From Pseudodesulfovibrio sp. 5S69 (lineage in GTDB: Bacteria; Desulfobacterota; Desulfovibrionia; Desulfovibrionales; Desulfovibrionaceae), in assembly GCF_037094465.1 (NCBI RefSeq), contig NZ_CP146609.1:930001-994000 (forward strand): a stretch of DNA of 64,000 bases, read 5' to 3'. Position 1 is the first letter of the stretch. Each line of letters starts with the position of its first letter. A program made the position numbers and the translations under genes. Below, piece after piece: positions 7,947 through 16,972 of the stretch. Below the pieces are notes generated by a model that worked only from the letters and a program-made list of their open reading frames with translations, made no database searches and was not told where the DNA came from.

Positions 7947-9326
7947 ATGGCTGCGAATATACTGATTCTCGACGACGAAAAGAACTATCTGCTTATCCTG
8001 GAATCCATCCTGGAGGACGAGGGGTACCACGTGACCACCCTGTCCGACCCGGAGATGGGCCTGGCCTATCTCGAAGACTCCGAGGTGGACGTGGTCCTGA
8101 CCGACATGAAGATGCCGGGCATGACCGGCCAGGACGTGCTCGAACACTGCAAGAAGAACTACCCGCACATCCCGGTGCTGATCATGACCGCCTTCGGGTC
8201 CATCGAGGCCGCCGTGGAGGCCATGCGCATCGGGGCCTTTGATTACATCACCAAGCCGTTCGCCAACGAGGAACTGCTTCTGTCCATCTCCAAGGCCGTG
8301 CAGTACGCCGCCACCCAGCAGGAGAACATCCGCCTGAAAAGGGAGATCCGCGACCGCTACTCCAAGGACAACATCATCGCCCGCGGCAAGGGCATGGAGC
8401 AGGTCCTGGACATGGTCGACCGGGCCGCGCCGAGCAAGTCCACGGTGCTCATCCTCGGCGAATCCGGCACCGGCAAGGAGCTTGTGGCCCGGGCCATCCA
8501 CACCTCCTCGCCCCGGCGCGAGGCCCCGTTCGTCACGGTCAACTGCATGGCGCTCAACCCCGGCGTGCTCGAATCCGAACTCTTCGGCCACGAAAAGGGC
8601 TCCTTCACCGGGGCCACGGCCATGCGCAAGGGCCGTTTCGAACAGGCCAACAAGGGTACACTCTTCCTGGACGAGATCGGCGAGCTGACCCCGGAGCTCC
8701 AGGTCAAGCTCCTGCGCGTGCTCCAGGAGCACCAGATCGAGCGCGTGGGCGGGACCGAGACCTTCGACGTGGACATCCGCATCGTGGCCGCCACCAACAA
8801 GAATCTCCAGGAGTCCGTGGCCAAGGGCGAGTTCCGCGAGGACCTCTTCTACCGCCTCAATGTGGTCTCCATCTTCATGCCGCCACTCAGGGAGCGGCGT
8901 GAGGATATTCCGCTGCTGGCCGCGCACTTCCTTGAAAAGTACAACAAGGAAAACCAGATGGAGATCTCCGGCTTCTCCTCGGCGGCCATGGATTACCTGA
9001 CCGCCTACGAGTGGCCGGGCAACGTCCGCCAGTTGGAAAACGTGGTCGAGCGGTGCACGGTCCTGGCCCGCAACGACGTCATCGACGCCGACGACCTGCC
9101 GCCCGAGATCAAGGACGAGGAGGCCCAGTTCAAGTCCGCCGTGGACCTCCTGCCCACCAAGCTGAACCTGGCCGACACCATGGACAAGATCGAGGGCGCC
9201 CTGGTCAAGCGCGCCCTGGTGCGCACCGACTTCGTCCAGGTCAAGGCCGCCGAGATGCTCGGTCTCTCCAAATCCAACCTGCAATACAAACTGAAGAAAT
9301 ACGGCCTGACCGGCAAAGCGAAATAA
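7947..9326 (+). CDS. Sigma-54-dependent response regulator (NtrC family)
   Basis: 459 aa, ATG at 7947 with GGAG about 5 nt upstream. Domain order: receiver (ILDDE acidic pair, LTDMKMPGMTG phospho-acceptor Asp, YITKPF lysine), AAA+ central domain with Walker A GESGTGKE near residue 170, a GSFTGA loop, Walker B GTLFLDEIGE, the RVGG/DIRIVAATN and FREDLFYRLNV motifs, then a Fis-type HTH (VQVKAAEMLGLSKSNLQYKL). The sigma-54 contact loop is GSFTGA rather than the usual GAFTGA, a conservative and previously seen variant. No histidine kinase is adjacent. The stop overlaps the next ATG (TAATG), so it is coupled to the ATP-grasp gene. Confidence 0.95.
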   Translation: MAANILILDDEKNYLLILESILEDEGYHVTTLSDPEMGLAYLEDSEVDVVLTDMKMPGMTGQDVLEHCKKNYPHIPVLIMTAFGSIEAAVEAMRIGAFDYITKPFANEELLLSISKAVQYAATQQENIRLKREIRDRYSKDNIIARGKGMEQVLDMVDRAAPSKSTVLILGESGTGKELVARAIHTSSPRREAPFVTVNCMALNPGVLESELFGHEKGSFTGATAMRKGRFEQANKGTLFLDEIGELTPELQVKLLRVLQEHQIERVGGTETFDVDIRIVAATNKNLQESVAKGEFREDLFYRLNVVSIFMPPLRERREDIPLLAAHFLEKYNKENQMEISGFSSAAMDYLTAYEWPGNVRQLENVVERCTVLARNDVIDADDLPPEIKDEEAQFKSAVDLLPTKLNLADTMDKIEGALVKRALVRTDFVQVKAAEMLGLSKSNLQYKLKKYGLTGKAK

Positions 9327-10489
9327 TGATTGTCCTCGATTACCCCTACGTCTCCCGGTTCCTTGTGGATTCCGTCCTGGAGTTGGGCCAGCCCGTGCTC
9401 GACACCCCCCAGGTCCGCGCCCTTGCGGGCGACGCGCCCCTGAACTACATCGACGAGATCGAGTTCTCCGCGCGCCTCGCCCTGGGCGGCAAGGTCTACA
9501 CCAACTCCGAGAACGGCCTGGGCCACGTGCTGCGCTGCCGCTGCAACGAGGACCTGGCCCGGCAGATCGACATCTGCAAGGACAAGGCGCTCTTCCGCGA
9601 GACCGTGGCGGGGCTGCACCCGGACTACCAATTCCGGCGCGTGCCCTTCGACCAACTGGCCGACTTCGACCCCTCGGCCCTGGACGGCCCGTTCATCGTC
9701 AAGCCCACGCGCGGCTTCTTTTCCCTGGGCGTGCACGTGGTCGACACCCCGGCAGACTGGCCCGCCGCCGTAAAGGCCATCGAGGCCGAGCACGCGGCCC
9801 TGAACGCCGAATACCCCGAGGCCGTGGTCAGCGGCGGCGAGTTCCTCGTCGAGCAGACCATCCAGGGCGAGGAGTACGCCATCGACGTCTACTACGACGC
9901 CGGAGGCGACCCGGTGATCACCAACATCCTGCACCACACCTTCCTGTCCGCGGCCGACGTCTCGGACCGCCTCTACTACACCTCGGCCCGGATCATCGAG
10001 ACCTGGCTGCTGCCGTTCACCGACTACCTCCGCGACGTGGGCCGCGAGTGCGGATTCCGCGACTTCGTCACCCATATCGAGGTCCGCGTCACCGACACCG
10101 GCGACATCCTGCCCATCGAGGCCAACCCCCTGCGCCTGGCGGGCTGGTGCGTGGCCGACCTGACCTTCCACGCCTGGGGCTTCAACCCCTACGAGTGCTA
10201 CTTCAAGGAACTGCGCCCGGACTGGGACGCCATCCTGACCGAAAACCAGGGCATGGCCACGGTCATGGTCATCGGCGACCTGCCGTCCTCCCTGGACCGC
10301 ACCGCCATCCGCTCCATCGACTATGCCGGATTCCAGTCGATGTTTTACAACATCCTGGAATTACGCAAGATTGATTACCACCAGTACCCGGTCTTCGCCT
10401 TCGCCTTCGCGTCCATGCCCGAGGCCGAACTCGACGCCCTTAAGCCGACCCTCACTCAGGACTTCACCCGCTTCGTCGTTATGGAGTAA
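9326..10489 (+). CDS. ATP-grasp domain protein
   Basis: 387 aa; the start ATG shares one base with the stop codon of the sigma-54 regulator (TAATG). Central ATP-grasp features are present: the phosphate/ATP-binding strand GPFIVKPTRGFFSLGV, the GGEFLVEQTIQGEEYAIDVYY segment, and the metal-binding IEANPLRLAG near residue 265. The family ligates a carboxylate to an amine or thiol through an acyl-phosphate. Substrates cannot be read from sequence. Coupling to a sigma-54 activator is unusual and suggests the product is made on a specific signal. Confidence 0.85.
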   Translation: MIVLDYPYVSRFLVDSVLELGQPVLDTPQVRALAGDAPLNYIDEIEFSARLALGGKVYTNSENGLGHVLRCRCNEDLARQIDICKDKALFRETVAGLHPDYQFRRVPFDQLADFDPSALDGPFIVKPTRGFFSLGVHVVDTPADWPAAVKAIEAEHAALNAEYPEAVVSGGEFLVEQTIQGEEYAIDVYYDAGGDPVITNILHHTFLSAADVSDRLYYTSARIIETWLLPFTDYLRDVGRECGFRDFVTHIEVRVTDTGDILPIEANPLRLAGWCVADLTFHAWGFNPYECYFKELRPDWDAILTENQGMATVMVIGDLPSSLDRTAIRSIDYAGFQSMFYNILELRKIDYHQYPVFAFAFASMPEAELDALKPTLTQDFTRFVVME

Positions 10490-10510
10490 AGAAGCCCCCG
10501 GCCCCCCCCA

Positions 10511-10558
10511 TTCCTCTTCCCTTCTAAACTTTTTGTATGCGCATTCGGGCGTGCGGCG
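10511..10558 (+). repeat. Partial copy of stop-codon-proximal repeat (family R1)
   Basis: The segment includes CTTCTAAACTTTTTGTATGC and GCATTCGGGCGTGCGG, matching the distal end of the R1 repeats at 34273 and 40430 (AAACTTTTTGTGTGCCTTCGGC). The hairpin part is missing. It faces a full inverted copy at 10651, placing two elements tail to tail between convergent genes. Confidence 0.6.
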
Positions 10559-10650
10559 GGTGGCGGCAGTGCTGCCGCTTAGCCTGGAGGCGTGGTTGGA
10601 GATAGGGCCGCGAAAGAGGCAGGGCCAAAGGCGCTCGCACCCCGCGAAGC

Positions 10651-10724
10651 GGCGACAAAAAGTTTTGAAGGGGAGTCCAGAGGGGAAACTTTTTCAAAAG
10701 TTTTCCCTCTGGCCGCCGGAGGCA
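10651..10724 (-). repeat. R1 repeat with hairpin, abutting the HD-protein stop codon
   Basis: Read on the minus strand this begins directly after the stop with ATGCCTCCGGCGGCC. It continues with a long hairpin whose arms are AGAGGGAAAACTTTTG and CAAAAAGTTTCCCCTCT-like, then GGACTCCCCTTCAAAACTTT. The same order (ATGCCTCCGG, hairpin, AAACTTTTTG) recurs at 28091, 28920, 34273 and inverted at 34605. It probably acts as the transcription terminator of the HD gene. Confidence 0.75.
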
Positions 10725-11324
10725 TCAAAATAGATCGATACGGCCGTCGGTTTTTTTGTACCAGGTGAGGAAGCCGTCCACGCATTCGGGGCAGAGGAGT
10801 TTCTCTCGTTCCTCTACGATGATTTCGGCGGCCACGGGGCGCGGCAGGGAGTCGCGGTGCGGCCGTTCGGAGATCATGGCGCAGTAGGAGTCGGCCACGG
10901 CGATGAGCCGGGCCAGGCGCGGGATTTCCGTTCCGGCCAGGCCGTTGGGGTAGCCGGTCCCGTCCCACCGCTCGTGGTGGGACAGGCAGACCTCGGCCAC
11001 GTCGGCCAGGGCCGGGATGGGGGCGAGCAGGGCCGCGCCCAGGCGGGTGTGGTCCTGGATGTGTTTGAATTCCTGGGGGGTGAGTTTGCCCGTCTTGCGG
11101 AGCACCGCGTCGCTGGTGCCGACCAGGCCGATGTTGTGCAGCCTGCCGACGAGCAGCAGCCGCTCCAGGATGTTCTTGGGGCGGTCCAGGGCCTTGGCGA
11201 TGCCGTGGGCCACGCGGGCGACCTTTTCGGAGTGGAAGGCGGTCGATTCGGTGCGTGCTTCGGCGGCACGGGCTATCTCGATCAGGCTGGCTTGTATTTC
11301 GAGGGAACAGTTTTCTGGGGACAT
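10725..11324 (-). CDS. HD-GYP-type protein with degenerate HD motif
   Basis: 199 aa from the ATG at 11324. The layout is that of an HD-GYP c-di-GMP phosphodiesterase: HSEKVARVAHGIAKAL, then the metal-binding 'HD' element, then HTRLGAALL, then HHERWDGTGYPNGL (intact HHExxDGxGYP), then ARLIAVADSYCAM. The 'HD' element reads RLHNIGLVG, so the metal-binding Asp is Asn and the usual following Lys is Leu. The C-terminus has CPECVDGFLTWYKK. Activity may be lost or altered, so it may act as a c-di-GMP sensor rather than an enzyme. The gene is monocistronic and ends in an R1 repeat. Confidence 0.85.
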   Translation of the reverse strand: MSPENCSLEIQASLIEIARAAEARTESTAFHSEKVARVAHGIAKALDRPKNILERLLLVGRLHNIGLVGTSDAVLRKTGKLTPQEFKHIQDHTRLGAALLAPIPALADVAEVCLSHHERWDGTGYPNGLAGTEIPRLARLIAVADSYCAMISERPHRDSLPRPVAAEIIVEEREKLLCPECVDGFLTWYKKTDGRIDLF

Positions 11325-11439
11325 GGTTCGCTCCGGGATTTGAAAATCTTGCCTGGGGCGAGTATGTGGCGGGCTTCGGGCCAGGTGCAATTATATTTCG
11401 CGGCTTGCCTCGCCCGCCCGGCCGAAGTAGGATTCGGGC

Positions 11440-14337
11440 GTGGAAAGCCCTGTCCTCGAATACGTCTCGGCCATGCTCGACTCCGAGCGCATGGCCCACC
11501 AGATAGCCCATCACCGCGTCGTCCAGGGCGCGGACGCCCGGTTCGGCGAGCCGCGCCGCCCCTGGCCCGCCGCCCTGCAAAGCGCGCTCTCCCTGCTCGG
11601 CATCGACCGGCTCTACGACCATCAGGCCGAGGCCGTGGACTATGTCCGTGCGGGCAGGCACGTGGTCGTGGCCACGCCCACGGCCAGCGGCAAGACCCTG
11701 ACCTACAATCTGCCCGTCATGGAACAGATCCTGGCCGACCCCGAGTCCAAGGCGCTCTATCTCTTTCCGCTCAAGGCCCTGGCCCAGGACCAGCTCAAGG
11801 GGTTCAACGAGCTGGCCGCGCTCCTGCCGCTGGAGGGCCGCGAGGACCGCAGACCCACGGCGGCCATCTACGACGGCGACACCTCGCCCCATTTCCGCAA
11901 GAAGATCCGCAACTCGCCGCCCAACGTGATCCTGTCCAACCCGGAGATGGTCCATTTGTCCATGCTCCCGCACCATGCGGGCTGGGCCGAGTTCCTGTCC
12001 GGGCTGACCCACGTCGTTGTCGACGAGGTCCACACCTACCGGGGCGTCATGGGCGGGCACATGGCCATGGTCTTCCGCAGGCTGATGCGGCTGTGCCGCT
12101 ACTACGGGGCCAGCCCGACCTTTGTGTTCTGCTCGGCGACCATCGGCAACCCGGCGGAATTATGCAAGATGCTCACCGGGCTCGACGCGCACCCGATTCT
12201 CGAATCCGGGGCCGCGCGCGGCGGGCGGCACATGGTCTTCGTCAATCCGGACGGCAGCCCGTCCGGGGCGGCCATATCCCTGCTCAGGGCGGCCCTGTCG
12301 CGGGGGCTGCGGACCATCGTCTACTGCCAGTCGCGCAAGATGACCGAGCTGATCTCCATCTGGGCGGCCGAGAAGAGCGGGGAGTTCAAGAGCCGCATCT
12401 CGGCCTACCGGGCCGGGTTTCTGCCCGAGGAGCGGCGCGAGATCGAGGCCCGCATGGCCGACGGCGAGCTGCTGGCGGTCATCTCCACCTCGGCCCTGGA
12501 GCTGGGCATCGACATCGGCGGGCTGGACGTATGCATCATGGTCGGCTACCCCGGCTCGATCATGGCCACCCTGCAACGGGGCGGCCGCGTGGGGCGCAGC
12601 AGGCGGGATTCCGCCGTGGCGCTCATCGCCCAGGAGGACGCTCTGGACCAGTATTTCATGCGCAACCCGGACGACTTCTTCGCCCGCCCGCCCGAGTCGG
12701 CCATGCTCAACCCGTTCAATCCGGTGGTCATGGACCGGCACCTGATCTGCGCGGCCGCCGAACTGACCCTGCGGCGCGGCGAACCGTTCCTGGCCGAGGA
12801 GCCGGTGGCCCGGCGGGTGGAGCAACTGGTCGCCGCCGGGCATCTCTTCGAGGTGGAGCCGGACCTGCCGGGCCATTCCGTGGAGATCGTCACGCACCGC
12901 AAGCGGCCCCACCGGGACGTGGACCTGCGCGGGGCGGGGCGTCAGATGCATATCGAAGATAATTCGCTCAGCGACGAGAAAGCGCCCGTCATCGGGACCA
13001 TCGATCAATACAGGGCCTTTCGCGAGACCCATCCGGGCGCGGTCTATCTGCACCGGGGGCGGACCTTCGTCATCCGGGACATGGACCTGGCCACCAACGC
13101 GGTGCACGCCGAGGCCCGGCGCGTGGGCTATTACACCAAGCCGCGCGGCTCCAAGGACACCGAGATCCTCGAAGTGCTCGGCCAGAAGGCCAGCTTCGGC
13201 ACGCGCGTCTATTTCGGGCGGGTCAAGGTCACGGACCAGATCACCGGGTACGAGAAGCGCTCGGTGCGCGGCGGTAAGCTGCTCGGCATCGTGCCGCTGG
13301 ACCTGCCGCCCCAGGTCTTCGAGACCGAGGCCATCTGGTTCGAGATCGGCCACGACATAAGACGGCGCTGCGAGGAGGAGTTCCTGCATTTCATGGGCGG
13401 CATCCACGCCTTCGAGCACGCGGCCATCGGCATGCTCCCGCTGCTGGTCATGACCGACCGCAACGACCTGGGCGGCATCTCCACACCCATGCACCCCCAG
13501 GTGGAGGGCCCGGCCGTGTTCATCTACGACGGCATGCCCGGCGGCGCGGGCCTGACCCGCCAGGCCTTCGAACGGGCCGACGAACTCATCGAGACCACGC
13601 TCTCGACCATCCGGGACTGCCCGTGCGAGCTGGGCTGCCCGTCCTGCGTGCATTCGCCCAAGTGCGGCTCGGGCAACCGGCCCATCGACAAGCGGGCCGC
13701 CCTGTTCGTGCTGGAGGCCATCCGCTCGGGCGACCCCCAATCCATCACCCCAAAGGACATCGACGTGAACACCCTTCCCGGCATCGACGTAAAACGGCCC
13801 GCGCCCAAGCGATACGGCGTCCTGGACATCGAGACCCGCTACTCCGCCGACGAGGTGGGCGGCTGGAACCGCGCCGACCGCATGGGCGTGTCCATCGCCT
13901 GCCTGTGGGACTCGGAAAAGGAGGCCATGTTCGATTACGAGCAGGACGACATGGACGCGTTGGTGGGCCACTTGCAGCAGTTTGACCTGGTCATCGGCTT
14001 CAACCACGTCAAATTCGACTACGCCGTGCTCGGCGGCCTGCATCCCTTCGGGTTCCGCTCCCTGCCCAACCTCGATCTTCTGGTCGAGGTCAACAACCGG
14101 CTGGGCTACCGGATCAAGCTCGACAACATCGCCTCGGCCACCCTCGGCGTCGGCAAGTCTGCCGACGGCCTGATGGCGCTGAAATGGTGGAAGGAGGGCC
14201 GGCTCGACCTGATCACCGAGTACTGCCGCCAGGACGTGGCCGTGACCAGGGACGTGTATCTGTTCGGCCGCGAGCACGGCCACATCTTCTTCACCAACAA
14301 GGCCTCCCAGAAAGTTAAGCTGCCCGTTGAGTGGTAG
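11440..14337 (+). CDS. DEAD/DEAH helicase (MrfA/Hrq1-like) fused to DEDDy exonuclease (MrfB-like)
   Basis: 965 aa from a GTG at 11440; no better ATG is available without losing conserved sequence. Residues ~1-780 form a superfamily 2 helicase of the MrfA (YprA)/Hrq1 type: motif I TPTASGKT near 80, DEVH near 193, CSATIGNP, STSALELGIDIG, GRVGRS, and the C-terminal cysteine cluster CELGCPSCVHSPKCGSGN near 730. Residues ~790-965 form a DEDD exonuclease: DIET, GFNHVKFDYAVL, LDLLVEV, then YCRQDVAVT, which is the DEDDy class. In Bacillus these are two proteins, MrfA and MrfB, acting in excision-independent repair of mitomycin damage. The single-chain form supports a joint role in DNA repair. Confidence 0.9.
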   Translation: MESPVLEYVSAMLDSERMAHQIAHHRVVQGADARFGEPRRPWPAALQSALSLLGIDRLYDHQAEAVDYVRAGRHVVVATPTASGKTLTYNLPVMEQILADPESKALYLFPLKALAQDQLKGFNELAALLPLEGREDRRPTAAIYDGDTSPHFRKKIRNSPPNVILSNPEMVHLSMLPHHAGWAEFLSGLTHVVVDEVHTYRGVMGGHMAMVFRRLMRLCRYYGASPTFVFCSATIGNPAELCKMLTGLDAHPILESGAARGGRHMVFVNPDGSPSGAAISLLRAALSRGLRTIVYCQSRKMTELISIWAAEKSGEFKSRISAYRAGFLPEERREIEARMADGELLAVISTSALELGIDIGGLDVCIMVGYPGSIMATLQRGGRVGRSRRDSAVALIAQEDALDQYFMRNPDDFFARPPESAMLNPFNPVVMDRHLICAAAELTLRRGEPFLAEEPVARRVEQLVAAGHLFEVEPDLPGHSVEIVTHRKRPHRDVDLRGAGRQMHIEDNSLSDEKAPVIGTIDQYRAFRETHPGAVYLHRGRTFVIRDMDLATNAVHAEARRVGYYTKPRGSKDTEILEVLGQKASFGTRVYFGRVKVTDQITGYEKRSVRGGKLLGIVPLDLPPQVFETEAIWFEIGHDIRRRCEEEFLHFMGGIHAFEHAAIGMLPLLVMTDRNDLGGISTPMHPQVEGPAVFIYDGMPGGAGLTRQAFERADELIETTLSTIRDCPCELGCPSCVHSPKCGSGNRPIDKRAALFVLEAIRSGDPQSITPKDIDVNTLPGIDVKRPAPKRYGVLDIETRYSADEVGGWNRADRMGVSIACLWDSEKEAMFDYEQDDMDALVGHLQQFDLVIGFNHVKFDYAVLGGLHPFGFRSLPNLDLLVEVNNRLGYRIKLDNIASATLGVGKSADGLMALKWWKEGRLDLITEYCRQDVAVTRDVYLFGREHGHIFFTNKASQKVKLPVEW

Positions 14338-14517
14338 GCGGCTTCCGAGAGCGGCGCATCTGCACGTTTTCGAGGGCCCGCCTGATCCTCACGTACTGGG
14401 GTACGCTGCGGTCAGGCGGACCCACGAAAAATGCACGGCTGACCCACTCTACCGAGCCTTTCCGGTCGTCGGAGAGCCGCTGTTTGCCGCCTCTGGCGGC
14501 AAAGGCGCTCCATAGGA
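14335..14517 (-). repeat. Composite palindromic repeat R2, copy 1
   Basis: This ~180-bp element starts at the stop of the helicase gene. Its core is an imperfect palindrome: GAGGGCCCGCCTGATC ... GGTCAGGCGGACCC around a TACTGGGGTACG centre. The outer part (14465-14517) is a second hairpin made of CCGCCTCTGGCGG with AGAGCCGCTGT beside it. An inverted copy lies at 29038-29222 with both parts in the same order. Length, spacing and inner palindrome are conserved, so it is a distinct dispersed element. It carries no coding potential. Confidence 0.8.
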
Positions 14518-14543
14518 GAAGAGGGGCGGGGGCGCCTCTTTGA

Positions 14544-14560
14544 ATTGAATATCGTTCAAT
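14544..14560. promoter_or_regulatory. Inverted repeat, candidate operator upstream of the MFS gene
   Basis: ATTGAA-TATCG-TTCAAT is a perfect 6-bp inverted repeat with a 5-nt spacer, in an AT-rich patch ~130 bp before the transporter start. A -10-like TATTAT follows at 14585-14590. Binding protein unknown; no divergent regulator gene is next to it. Between 14561 and 14689 I see nothing else. Confidence 0.35.
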
Positions 14561-14689
14561 AGAATTTACACCGGAAAACAAGTGTATTATGGTGCGGTCT
14601 TCGTGCGGCGGCGGTGTTGTGCCGCATGTCGTTCGATTTTTCCGGCTGCGGAGGTTGCGGCCGGGGTCCCCTGATTTTCATGGAGGCCC

Positions 14690-15920
14690 ATGCAGGAACA
14701 GGCCGATTCTTCGCGCCATTACGGCTGGACCATCTGCATTGTCGGTTCGGCCGTGGTCTTCGCCTGCCTCGGGCTGGGGCGGTTCTCCCTGGGCATGCTC
14801 CTACCGTCCATGGGCGCGTCCCTGGGTCTCGACTACGGGCGCATGGGGCTGATCGGCACCGGCAACTTCGCCGGGTACATGCTCGCGGTCCTGCTGGCCG
14901 GGACGATAACGCAGTCCTTGGGCGCGCGCAGGACCATCGCGGCCGGACTGGGCCTGGTCGGCCTGTCCATGGCGCTCATTAGCCGGGCCGCCGGGTTCGA
15001 GCCGGTGCTGCTCCTCTACTTCGCCACCGGCATCGGGTCCGGGTTGGCCAACGTCCCGCTCATGGGGCTCATCTCCCACTGGTTCCTGCGGGATACACGG
15101 GGCCGGGCGGCCGGGGTCATGGTCTCGGGCAACGGTGTGGCCATCATCTTCTCCGGCCTGTTCATCCCCTGGGTCAACCTTGGCTCCGGCGGGCAGGGCT
15201 GGCGCACAGGCTGGCTGGTCCTCGGGCTCATCGCCCTGGCCGTGGCCGTGTTCGCGGGCTGGCTGCTGCGCGATCATCCCCGCGACAAGGGCCTCGAGCC
15301 CCTGGGCCGGGCCGAGCCCGCCCGGCCCGGCTCCGGCCCGCAAGCCCCCGGCCGCGCGGCCCGGCTCCCGGCGCCGGACCATCGCGCACCTGGGGATCAT
15401 CTACCTGCTCTTCGGGGCCACATCGGTCATTTACGCCACCTTCATCGTCACCGCCCTGGTGGACGTGCACCACTACGGCGAGGACGCGGCCGGACGGTTC
15501 TGGGCCGTGGTCGGCGGCCTGTCCATCCTGTCCGGCCCGCTGTTCGGCGGTTTGTCCGACCGGTTGGGCCGCCGGTTCGGCATGATCGTGGTCTTCATCC
15601 TGTTCACCGCGGCCTATTCCTTCGCGGCCCTGAGCGGCTCGCCGTTCTTCCTCTATGGTTCGGTGGTCATCTTCGGGATCGTGGCCTGGAGCATCCCGAC
15701 CATCATGTCCGCGGCAGTGGGCGACTACATGGGGCCGGATCAGGCGGTCAGGGCCTTCGGGCTGATCACCCTGTTCTTCGGCGCGGGCCAGATCGTCGGC
15801 CCGGTGGCCGCCGGATACCTCGCCGACCTCTCGGGCGACTTCAACGCCGCCTTCTGGCTCTGCGCCGCACTCACGGCCTGCGCCGTGGCGCTCACCGCAC
15901 TGCTGAGGCAGCCGGAGTAG
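14690..15920 (+). pseudogene. MFS transporter, disrupted by a +1 frameshift
   Basis: Starts at ATG 14690 with GGAGG just upstream. The first ~200 codons encode six membrane helices of an MFS protein (GRFSLGMLLPSMGASLGLDY; the loop TQSLGARRT, equivalent to the GxxxDRxGRR motif). After LEPLG (about 15305) this frame degenerates into Pro/Arg-rich sequence. The remaining six helices continue in the frame one base later, from RRTIAHLGIIYLLFG (about 15378) to the stop at 15918-15920. The second half contains GLSDRLGRRFG. The shift lies in the GC-rich central loop, about 15300-15375. Removing one base would give a normal ~409-aa protein. It is either a real pseudogene or a base-call error in a C/G run. 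Confidence 0.85.
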
Positions 15921-16109
15921 GGCGCGTCCCGCCGGAAAGAATCAGGATCCGACGACGGTTCGCGCCGGGCGGCTTCGGCCCGCGCCCTTGCGCCCTTCAT
16001 TGTGCCTTCGGCGCGGTGTGCAAATATTGTCCCTCGTTTTGACAGCCCGCTCCGTACCGTATTAAATCGTGTATGACGGAACTGTATCCAAACTCCGAGG
16101 TGGTTGCGC

Positions 16110-16880
16110 ATGTTTAAGCGGATGTTCCAGTTTCTCTTCTTTGCCTACCTGCTTCTGGCGGGCGTCCAGTATTCGGCCTTGCCGGAGTTCGCGCACGAGT
16201 TGAAGGCCGCGGCCCGGTCCGGTGATGCCGAGGCCCAGCTGATCCTGGCGCGCCAGTATTTCGAGGGCGACTTCGGCAGCCACGATCCGGCCATGGCCGC
16301 CCGCTGGCTGCAACGGGCCGCCGACCAGGGCAACGCCGACGCCCTGAACATCCTCGGGCGGTTCTACCTGTCGGGCATGGGCGTCGAGCGGGACCCGGCC
16401 AAGGGACTGGCCCTGCTCCGGGCCGCCGCGGACAAGGACCAGGCCCAGGCCCAGTCCTACCTGGCCTACGCCTACGGCAAGGGCGACGGGGTGGCGCGCA
16501 ACGCAGCCGGGTTTCTGCACTGGACCCGCAAGGCCGCCGAAAACGGCGACGCCCGGAGCCGTTACAACCTGGCCAGGCTCTACCTGCTCGGCAGCCTGGT
16601 CCCCCAGGACGTCGACGAGGGCCGCCGCTGGCTGGAACTCTCGGCGGACCAGGGCTTCACCGAGGCCCAGGTGGCCCTGGGCGAGTTGCTCATCCGGGGC
16701 GTGGGCCGGCCCCCGGACCTGGTCGAGGGGTGCAAGTGGTTTGCCATCGCCGGGGCCAAGGGGGACTCCCGGGCAGACAAACGCCTCAACGGGATCGTCG
16801 GGCAGATGACCCGCGAAGAGAAGAAGGAAGCGGCCCGGCGGGCCAATGTCTGGCTTCAGGCCAAGGGCGGCTTGCGATAG
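16110..16880 (+). CDS. Sel1-repeat (TPR-like) protein with N-terminal signal or anchor
   Basis: 256 aa; ATG at 16110 chosen because GAGGTGG ends 6 nt before it. An N-terminal hydrophobic stretch (FQFLFFAYLLLAGVQYS) suggests export or membrane anchoring. Five or six Sel1 repeats follow, for example AMAARWLQRAADQGNADALN and FYLSGMGVERDPAKGLALL, ending WFAIAGAKGDSRA. Sel1 proteins are protein-interaction scaffolds in the periplasm or at the envelope. The flanking genes do not indicate a partner. Confidence 0.85.
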   Translation: MFKRMFQFLFFAYLLLAGVQYSALPEFAHELKAAARSGDAEAQLILARQYFEGDFGSHDPAMAARWLQRAADQGNADALNILGRFYLSGMGVERDPAKGLALLRAAADKDQAQAQSYLAYAYGKGDGVARNAAGFLHWTRKAAENGDARSRYNLARLYLLGSLVPQDVDEGRRWLELSADQGFTEAQVALGELLIRGVGRPPDLVEGCKWFAIAGAKGDSRADKRLNGIVGQMTREEKKEAARRANVWLQAKGGLR

Positions 16881-16914
16881 GGCGGAATTCGCCCGCTTTT
16901 CGGGGTGGTCCGGG

Positions 16915-16972
16915 CCGTGCAGCAGCCCGACAGCGGCTCTCCCCCGCGCCAGGAAAGGCCCGGAGGGAGAGT
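16915..16972 (+). repeat. Fragment of composite repeat R2
   Basis: Contains GCAGCCCGACAGCGGCTCTC followed by CCGCGCC and later GGAGGGAGAGTG. This resembles the outer half of R2 at 29038-29100 (ACCCGACAGCGGCTCTCC ... GGGAGAGTGGG). The inner palindrome is absent. The remaining sequence up to the amidase stop (to 17139) shows no gene. Confidence 0.45.

Noticed and set aside
12160..14283. 707-aa minus-strand open frame opposite the helicase-exonuclease gene
   Set aside because: Caused by GC-rich codon bias. No recognisable motif; the sense strand carries all helicase motifs.
15290..15380. Programmed frameshift in the MFS gene
   Set aside because: No slippery sequence plus stimulatory structure is visible, and such transporters are not known to use one. 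Mutation or sequencing error is simpler.
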